DNA of 18,504 nucleotides from ANME-2 cluster archaeon (GTDB taxonomy: Archaea > Halobacteriota > Methanosarcinia > Methanosarcinales > Methanocomedenaceae). Of the stretch, positions 14,460 through 18,504 are shown one piece after another. The stretch's first letter is position 1, and every line of letters begins with the position of its first letter. The notes beneath the pieces are model-generated. The model was given only the letters and a program-made list of their open reading frames with translations. It was not told the DNA's origin and did no database searches. Both the position numbers and the translations under genes were made by a program. The DNA lies in contig JAMJFQ010000034.1 in assembly GCA_023544605.1 (NCBI GenBank), forward strand, positions 1-18,504, written 5' to 3'.

Positions 14460-14771
14460 TCAGTCGTATTCCCGCCAGGTCCGGCCGCATTTGGTACACC
14501 GGAAGAAGCGGGTCTCACTTTCATCGGCTGACCGAAGCTGGCGCAGCCACCAGTAGGCAAGATTGTTGCCGCATTCCTCACAGACGACTTTAGAGGTGGG
14601 CAACCCTGCTGCTTCGTTACCTTCCAGGACCGTTACTTCGCGTTCCTGGAATTCCTTTTTTTCCACAACACCGGCACTTTTAGTCCTCTCTTTTTCACAA
14701 CCGCATTTTTTGCACTTCATTTTACCGGCGGACGGCATCATCATACTTTTACACTTGGGACAGAATTCCAT
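14460..14771 (-). CDS. tfs: Transcription factor S (TFS)
   Basis: Archaeal TFIIS-like transcript cleavage factor of 103 residues that rescues backtracked RNA polymerase. The N-terminal zinc ribbon has C4/C7 and C20/C23; the C-terminal ribbon has C64/C67 and C92/C95. The catalytic hairpin RSADESETRFF carries the acidic pair D83-E84 needed for stimulated RNA cleavage, so it should be active rather than one of the inhibitory TFS paralogues. ATG 14771 has AGGAAG about 7 nt upstream. Confidence 0.95.
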   Translation of the reverse strand: MEFCPKCKSMMMPSAGKMKCKKCGCEKERTKSAGVVEKKEFQEREVTVLEGNEAAGLPTSKVVCEECGNNLAYWWLRQLRSADESETRFFRCTKCGRTWREYD

Positions 14772-14796
14772 ATTGTGTTACTTCCTGCTTTTATGA

Positions 14797-14810
14797 TAAA
14801 AATTATAAGG
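14797..14810 (-). promoter_or_regulatory. Probable TATA box of tfs
   Basis: On the minus strand CCTTATAATTTTTA lies 26-39 bp upstream of the tfs ATG at 14771, the expected distance for a TATA element with a very short leader. Confidence 0.5.
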
Positions 14811-14849
14811 TCATTCCAATGTTTAGACCCTGCTTAAGCATTACGCATG

Positions 14850-15329
14850 CTACCCATGTGGTATTGTTCTGGTCCTGTTGACCATCGGTTTCATTGCGGT
14901 CCCGACCCTCAGTGAGACCTGGGTCCGCACGGTACTGGGTCTGCCTATGGTGCTGTTTTTGCCAGGATATGCTTTGATTGCGGCACTGTTCCCTATCATC
15001 GTATTACCATCGATAATAACATTGGTGCCTACCAGCACATTATTCCCGATAGTGGTATTCTCTCGTATGAGAATAGTATGTCCCGTCCTGAAATTATCTC
15101 CTATCTTCACATCCGAATAGAGTATCGACCCGGAACGGATCATAGCATTACTTCCAATAGTAACACCATTGAATTCATATTCTGATATGGATATTTTCAA
15201 CTTAGATATTTCCTGTAATATCTTAGCACTGGGATGACCCAGGGTAACATCTTCAAGGACCATGCAGTCTTTGCCTATAGAATTGATACCGTACAACCGG
15301 GCTGTTCTATCTACAAAATGGTCTGTCAT
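14850..15329 (-). CDS. Hexapeptide-repeat acyltransferase, 3' truncated and chimeric
   Basis: The first ~112 residues form a left-handed beta-helix acyltransferase (COG0110-like): repeated GVTIGS-AMIRSGS-LYSDVKIGDN-RTGHTILIRENTTIGNNVLVGTNVIIDGNTMIGN. Such enzymes O- or N-acylate sugars in surface-glycan pathways using acyl-CoA; the RTGH histidine fits the usual active-site position. From about residue 113 to the stop at 159, the hexapeptide pattern vanishes, because this DNA is the antisense of a DUF1616 remnant. Family members usually continue with more coils and reach roughly 190-200 residues. The product probably lacks the C-terminal part of its helix and may be non-functional. ATG 15329 lies 11 nt downstream of the AMMECR1 stop, in the PAN operon. 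Confidence 0.78.
   Translation of the reverse strand: MTDHFVDRTARLYGINSIGKDCMVLEDVTLGHPSAKILQEISKLKISISEYEFNGVTIGSNAMIRSGSILYSDVKIGDNFRTGHTILIRENTTIGNNVLVGTNVIIDGNTMIGNSAAIKAYPGKNSTIGRPSTVRTQVSLRVGTAMKPMVNRTRTIPHG
14857..14994 (+). pseudogene. N-terminal fragment of a DUF1616 membrane protein gene
   Basis: Reading the plus strand gives the hydrophobic segment IVLVLLTIGFIAVP, then LSETWVRTVLGLP and VLFLPGYALIAALFP. This is the characteristic first part of DUF1616 proteins: membrane segment, then the VLGLP-VLFLPGYAL-AALFP block. The match stops abruptly after FP near 14992-14997, where a charged KKDDL-like segment is expected. Beyond that the frame is only the reverse complement of the acyltransferase gene. 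No ATG or GTG start is present; a TTG lies at 14878. It is therefore a dead remnant of about 140 bp, antisense inside the 3' end of the acyltransferase ORF. DUF1616 proteins often occur near glycan-synthesis genes. Confidence 0.75.
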
Positions 15330-15340
15330 TCGATCAGTTC

Positions 15341-15919
15341 CTATCCCTCATGAAATATCTGCCCCTCAAACGCAAAGACCTCTGTATCAGCCTCTAACCA
15401 GGCATCAGGGAACAGCCCCGCCTTCATGCAGGTCTGGCCCAGGAACTCCTCCACATCAAAACCGTGCTCTACAGCCACCTGAGGAAGCAATAATCCCGAA
15501 TACGGCCCCCTCTGCACGATAAGCCCGTGCCTGCCCACCTCTATCTTACCCGGCAGGTCACGGGGCATTCCTTCCAATCGCTCTGGCATGGTAAGCACCG
15601 TAACTTCTATCTCGATATTCTCAAGCTCCCCCGGGGTCACAGGATCGAACCTGGGGTCTTCCATGGCCGCATTAATAGCAGAGATGATGATAGCATCACC
15701 CAGCGGCATGACTGGATACGGCCTTCCAATGCAGCCCCGCAGTTCCTTGCCAGTAGAGGAACGGCGGTTCAGTGTCACGAACACGCCCCGGTTCGCATAA
15801 AATACCGCAGGCAGGTCATCCGCTTTAATGGTCCCGCCATTGGCCAAATACTCAGTTATGGCCCTGCGTGCCATATCCAGTGCGATCTTGCCTTCCTCTT
15901 GCGTGAGTAATTCAGTCAT
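15341..15919 (-). CDS. AMMECR1 domain protein
   Basis: A 192-residue protein of the AMMECR1 family (TIGR00296-type), widespread in archaea and eukaryotes and of uncertain biochemical function; a radical-SAM/MEMO-linked protein-modification role has been proposed for the wider group. The diagnostic LRGCIG hexapeptide is at 60-65, and the segments AAMEDPRFDPVTPGEL and GLLLPQVAVEHG are also characteristic. No partner (MEMO or AmmeMemoRadiSam) gene is in the window. It starts 18 nt after the PAN stop and is very likely in the PAN transcript. Confidence 0.92.
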   Translation of the reverse strand: MTELLTQEEGKIALDMARRAITEYLANGGTIKADDLPAVFYANRGVFVTLNRRSSTGKELRGCIGRPYPVMPLGDAIIISAINAAMEDPRFDPVTPGELENIEIEVTVLTMPERLEGMPRDLPGKIEVGRHGLIVQRGPYSGLLLPQVAVEHGFDVEEFLGQTCMKAGLFPDAWLEADTEVFAFEGQIFHEG

Positions 15920-15937
15920 ATTTTCCCAATCGCAGGC

Positions 15938-17161
15938 CTATACGAACATACCATGAGGAAGTTCTTCTTTCTCCTCTACAATGATCTTATGATACGCATC
16001 AATAAAGTCCTTCATCATGATCTTTTTATCCCGCCTGCGTATCACGAACATCCCCGCCTCGGTCACAATGGCCTTGATGTCAGCACCGCTCAGTTCATCA
16101 GTGAGTTTGACCAGTTTGTCGAAATCCACTTTTTCATCCAGTGCCATGTTCCTGGTATGTATCTTGAATATCTCTAATCGTCCCTTTTCATCAGGCAAGG
16201 GTATCTCAATAATCCTGTCAAACCGCCCAGGTCTGAGGAGTGCAGGGTCCAGCAGGTCGATACGATTAGTAGCGGCAATGATCTTAACATCGCCCCGCTC
16301 TTCAAATCCGTCAAGTTCGGCAAGTAATTGTATCATGGTCCGGTTCACTTCGGCAGAGCCTGTGGTACCATCATGGGTCCTCCGGCCACCCACAGCATCG
16401 ATCTCATCAATAAAAACAATGCATGGCGCCTTTTCTTTTGCCATCTGGAACACGTCTCGCACCAGCCGAGCCCCCTCACCAACATACTTCTGTACCAACT
16501 CAGAACCCGACATCCTGAGGAACGTGGCTTTTGCCCTGCTTGCGACAGCCTTGGCAATAAGCGTTTTACCGCCACCGGGTGGGCCGTACAGCATTATGCC
16601 CTTTGGAGGTTCAACACCCACATCTATGAACATCTGGGGGTCTGTCAGAGGTAGTTCGATCGTCTCGACAACTTCCTCTATCTCCTTATCGAGCCCACCT
16701 ATAGAATTATAATCGATATCTGGGGCTTCAATAAGTTCCATCACTCTTGCCCGCATGTCTGCGGGTTTTGACATTAAACTGACTATACCAAAACCATTGT
16801 TCACAGCCACTCTCATTCCAGCTTCAAGCCCATCCTCTATTTCTGGTGGAATGTCTACCAGTACCTCCTGGTTACTACCATGCTGGCGCAGCAGGGCAGT
16901 ATCCTCCATTACTTCCATTACAGACGCAATAAACAACGGTGGACGCTTCAACTCTTCGATCTGCTCTTTGAGTTTTTGTATATTCTGGAGGTAACTGCTG
17001 TTTGCTACTGCAGCATCGAGAAGCCTGGTCTGGAGCTGGTTATTCTGCTCTTCGGTCTGCTCGAGTTTCTTTCGCAAAGTTCTTATCTCGTTCTTTTGGT
17101 CCAGTTCCTGAGAAATGGCAAAATCTGGTCTGTTTGATGATTGGGTCTCTATTTTTTCCAT
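15938..17161 (-). CDS. pan: Proteasome-activating nucleotidase PAN
   Basis: The hexameric AAA+ regulator that unfolds substrates and feeds the archaeal 20S proteasome. The 407 residues show an N-terminal coiled coil (~20-73), an OB-fold domain (~74-145), and an ATPase domain with Walker A GPPGGGKT (193-200), pore loop KYVGEG (225-230), Walker B CIVFIDEID (247-255) and arginine-finger region LRPGRFD (309-315). Two deviations: Walker A has Gly where PAN usually has Thr (GPPGTGKT), and the C-terminus is MFV, a Phe in place of Tyr in the HbYX gate-opening motif. ATG 17161 starts the gene. AMMECR1 and an acyltransferase follow closely. Confidence 0.95.
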   Translation of the reverse strand: MEKIETQSSNRPDFAISQELDQKNEIRTLRKKLEQTEEQNNQLQTRLLDAAVANSSYLQNIQKLKEQIEELKRPPLFIASVMEVMEDTALLRQHGSNQEVLVDIPPEIEDGLEAGMRVAVNNGFGIVSLMSKPADMRARVMELIEAPDIDYNSIGGLDKEIEEVVETIELPLTDPQMFIDVGVEPPKGIMLYGPPGGGKTLIAKAVASRAKATFLRMSGSELVQKYVGEGARLVRDVFQMAKEKAPCIVFIDEIDAVGGRRTHDGTTGSAEVNRTMIQLLAELDGFEERGDVKIIAATNRIDLLDPALLRPGRFDRIIEIPLPDEKGRLEIFKIHTRNMALDEKVDFDKLVKLTDELSGADIKAIVTEAGMFVIRRRDKKIMMKDFIDAYHKIIVEEKEELPHGMFV

Positions 17162-17401
17162 ATGCTTCAGAATGTGATATTATCCGATATAAACGTTAGT
17201 AACCTAATAAAAATATATTATACATGCAAATATATACTCAATAAATAACAACCTTAAAAATTGCCATCGTCCAATAGGTGCAATCCGAATATTTATAATA
17301 TATGCGATAGATTTATGTATTAAATTATTATCATAATGATGTGCTAAACACGTCAATATTTTCAATAATATACCAATATGATGCCATAATGGAGAATCAA
17401 A
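17162..17401. promoter_or_regulatory. Divergent AT-rich promoter region of pan and the KaiC-like gene
   Basis: This 240-bp spacer contains no gene. On the minus strand GTTTATATCGG (17184-17194) is a strong TATA candidate whose transcription start would fall at or next to the PAN ATG, implying a leaderless mRNA. On the plus strand two candidates exist: ATTTATAATATAT at 17291-17303, giving a leader of about 80 nt, and CAATAATATACC at 17363-17374, giving an almost leaderless start. GGAG at 17391-17394 serves ATG 17402. Several short ATAT repeats reflect base composition. Confidence 0.45.
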
Positions 17402-18169
17402 ATGGAAGATAACGTATTTGATTTAAATGACCCAGAAAGACGTGTTCCTACGGGAATTGAAGGTTTTGACGAACTTTGCGGAGGCGGGCTCCTGCGGGAC
17501 CGCACCTACCTGATATCAGGCACATCGGGCGCCGGAAAGACAATACTGGCACTTCAGTTCTTATACAACGGAATAACCAAGTATAATGAGAACGGCATAT
17601 TTGTAGCAACAGAAGAACGACCAGAACAGATCAGGGAAAACGGATTGATGTTCGGCTGGGACTTTAAGGAACTTGAAGAAGAGGGGCGTCTTGCCATTAT
17701 TGATGCCGCGTCAACAAAGATCGGTATCCCTTCCCAGGAGAAATATGTTGATGTACGACCATTTGATATGCGTTCCATGATGGACCAGATCATAATGATC
17801 CAGGAAGAACTCGACGCCAAAAGGGCAGTAGTGGATTCGACCACTTCCATAGGGTTCTATCTCCAGGACCCTGCAAAGATTCGCGTGGAACTGCTAAAAC
17901 TGTCCACCACCCTTGAGATATTGGGCCTGACCTCTATGATGACATCAGAGGTTGTGGATGATGATCATCCCAGCCGTTTCGGTGTGGAGAATTTTGTTAC
18001 TGAGGGCACCATAGCCATGTATTACAAGAGAATGGAGAATGTAAGGGTACGCAGCCTTGAGGTCTATAAGATGCGCGGTTCTGACCATAGTAAAAAGATC
18101 CATCCCTATGATATCACCAGTGAAGGTATTGTAGTACATCCTCACGAAGAGGTATACACCGTATTTTAA
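17402..18169 (+). CDS. KaiC/RAD55-like single-domain RecA-superfamily ATPase
   Basis: A 255-residue KaiC-domain ATPase (COG0467 type). Features: VPTGIEGFDELCGGGL (15-30), Walker A GTSGAGKT (40-47), the TEERPEQI segment with the catalytic acidic pair E71-E72, and Walker B RAVVDS (141-146). The ending TSEGIVVHPHEEVYTVF is typical of KaiC-like tails. Unlike circadian KaiC it has one domain, and the C-terminus lacks the KaiC Ser/Thr phosphorylation region. Archaea carry many such paralogues acting in signalling, motility or gene control; neighbours give no clue to the partner. ATG 17402 has GGAG 7 nt upstream. A hairpin terminator follows. Confidence 0.88.
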   Translation: MEDNVFDLNDPERRVPTGIEGFDELCGGGLLRDRTYLISGTSGAGKTILALQFLYNGITKYNENGIFVATEERPEQIRENGLMFGWDFKELEEEGRLAIIDAASTKIGIPSQEKYVDVRPFDMRSMMDQIIMIQEELDAKRAVVDSTTSIGFYLQDPAKIRVELLKLSTTLEILGLTSMMTSEVVDDDHPSRFGVENFVTEGTIAMYYKRMENVRVRSLEVYKMRGSDHSKKIHPYDITSEGIVVHPHEEVYTVF

Positions 18170-18195
18170 GCACAGTACATTCAATAAAAGGTATA

Positions 18196-18230
18196 GTAGC
18201 AGTAGATACTACTGCTACGGCACTTTTTTT
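18196..18230 (+). terminator. Hairpin plus T7 intrinsic-type terminator
   Basis: GTAGCAGTAG (18196-18205) pairs perfectly with CTACTGCTAC (18209-18218) around an ATA loop, followed by GGCAC and seven T residues. Eight A residues come next (18231-18238) and act as a T-tract for the convergent zinc-ribbon gene on the other strand, so the element probably stops transcription from both sides. Confidence 0.8.
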
Positions 18231-18244
18231 AAAAAAAACAGGTT

Positions 18245-18385
18245 TTATTCTGCGTACTCTACTTCATGTCCGCATTCAACACATTTGTAGATAACAAGTT
18301 TTCGGCCCAGGTGGTCAAACCTTTTTCCGGTAGGATACCTGAATAAGTTCATTTTACCTTCACATACCGGACAATATCGTATCAT
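18245..18385 (-). CDS. 46-residue zinc-ribbon protein
   Basis: A short gene beginning ATG at 18385 and ending TAA at 18245-18247. The product starts MIRYCPVCEGKMNLF and ends YKCVECGHEVEYAE, giving two CxxC knuckles (C5/C8 and C35/C38) separated by 26 residues: a complete single zinc ribbon and nothing else. AAGGA lies about 7 nt before the ATG, and a TATA-like AAGTATAAAA lies about 60-69 bp upstream. Such mini zinc ribbons are common in archaea and may bind nucleic acid or a protein partner; no specific function can be given. It is convergent with the KaiC-like gene across a shared terminator. Confidence 0.75.
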   Translation of the reverse strand: MIRYCPVCEGKMNLFRYPTGKRFDHLGRKLVIYKCVECGHEVEYAE

Positions 18386-18444
18386 TTTTTTCCTTCCATG
18401 TAATTAGTTAACACTGCTATTATTTAATCATTTTTCTCATTTTT

Positions 18445-18454
18445 TTTATACTTA
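18445..18454 (-). promoter_or_regulatory. Probable TATA box of the zinc-ribbon gene
   Basis: The minus strand reads AAGTATAAAA here, in very AT-rich sequence. Transcription would begin near 18422, leaving a leader of about 37 nt. Nothing else is recognisable from 18455 to the window end. Confidence 0.4.
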
Positions 18455-18504
18455 AAATCAAATACGATATTATCAATGCATATACTGCACGATGCGCCCT
18501 AATA

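Noticed and set aside
14831..14840. Palindrome TGCTTAAGCA near the DUF1616 remnant
   Set aside because: Could be a recombination scar, but it is isolated, short and without a second copy at the junction near 14995, so no mobile-element boundary can be claimed.
16017..16712. 231-codon plus-strand frame within pan
   Set aside because: Antisense of the PAN ATPase domain; serine-rich shadow with no motif.
17162..17401. Repeated ATAT-rich motifs considered as a replication origin or CRISPR leader
   Set aside because: No origin recognition boxes, no repeat-spacer pattern and no cdc6/orc1 or cas gene nearby; ordinary AT-rich divergent promoter region.

Overview
The window looks like a chromosomal segment of a euryarchaeal methanogen or methanotrophic archaeon of Methanosarcinales/ANME type. 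The support is: a methanogen-type (class II-like, zinc-dependent) seryl-tRNA synthetase whose three zinc ligands fall at the residue numbers I recall for the Methanosarcina barkeri enzyme; MfnA (methanofuran biosynthesis); the archaeal information-processing proteins S15, TFS, RadA and KEOPS Pcc1; and the archaeal proteolysis ATPases PAN and CDC48. Several starts are TTG or GTG behind good Shine-Dalgarno sites, and AT-rich TATA-type promoters separate the transcription units. The exact lineage is inference.

Layout. (1) 1-211: the 3' end of an isopropylmalate/isocitrate dehydrogenase-type gene, followed by a 21-bp tandem repeat and a promoter region. (2) 463-4054, plus strand: rpsO (S15), a RecJ-like DHH phosphoesterase, KEOPS Pcc1 and SerRS, the last three coupled by overlapping stop/start codons; a T-tract closes the unit. 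(3) 4171-4563, minus strand: a small charged protein of unknown function. (4) 4625-7668, plus: a DUF89 phosphatase and two tandem paralogous family-4 glycosyltransferases, both 344 aa. (5) 7773-9421, plus: radA overlapped by a HAD phosphatase of phosphoglycolate phosphatase type. (6) 9438-11957, minus: CDC48 followed by a PRC-barrel protein. (7) 12053-14457, plus: larC-like gene and mfnA, convergent with tfs (14460-14771, minus). (8) 14850-17161, minus: PAN, an AMMECR1-domain protein and a hexapeptide acyltransferase whose 3' end is fused to an antisense remnant of a DUF1616 membrane-protein gene. (9) 17402-18169, plus: a single-domain KaiC/RAD55-like ATPase, convergent across a hairpin terminator with a 46-aa zinc-ribbon protein (minus).

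Most genes are housekeeping: translation and tRNA modification, recombination, protein unfolding and degradation, transcript cleavage and cofactor synthesis. I see no defence system, CRISPR array, IS element, rRNA or tRNA. The accessory signals are the glycosyltransferase pair and the rearranged acyltransferase/DUF1616 locus; both protein families are typical of surface-glycan regions. The items most worth a second look are that inverted-fragment fusion, the degenerate proteasome-docking tails of PAN and CDC48, the CDC48/PRC-barrel pairing, the Pcc1-SerRS coupling, and a repeated GTGCACCA element at the radA start region.
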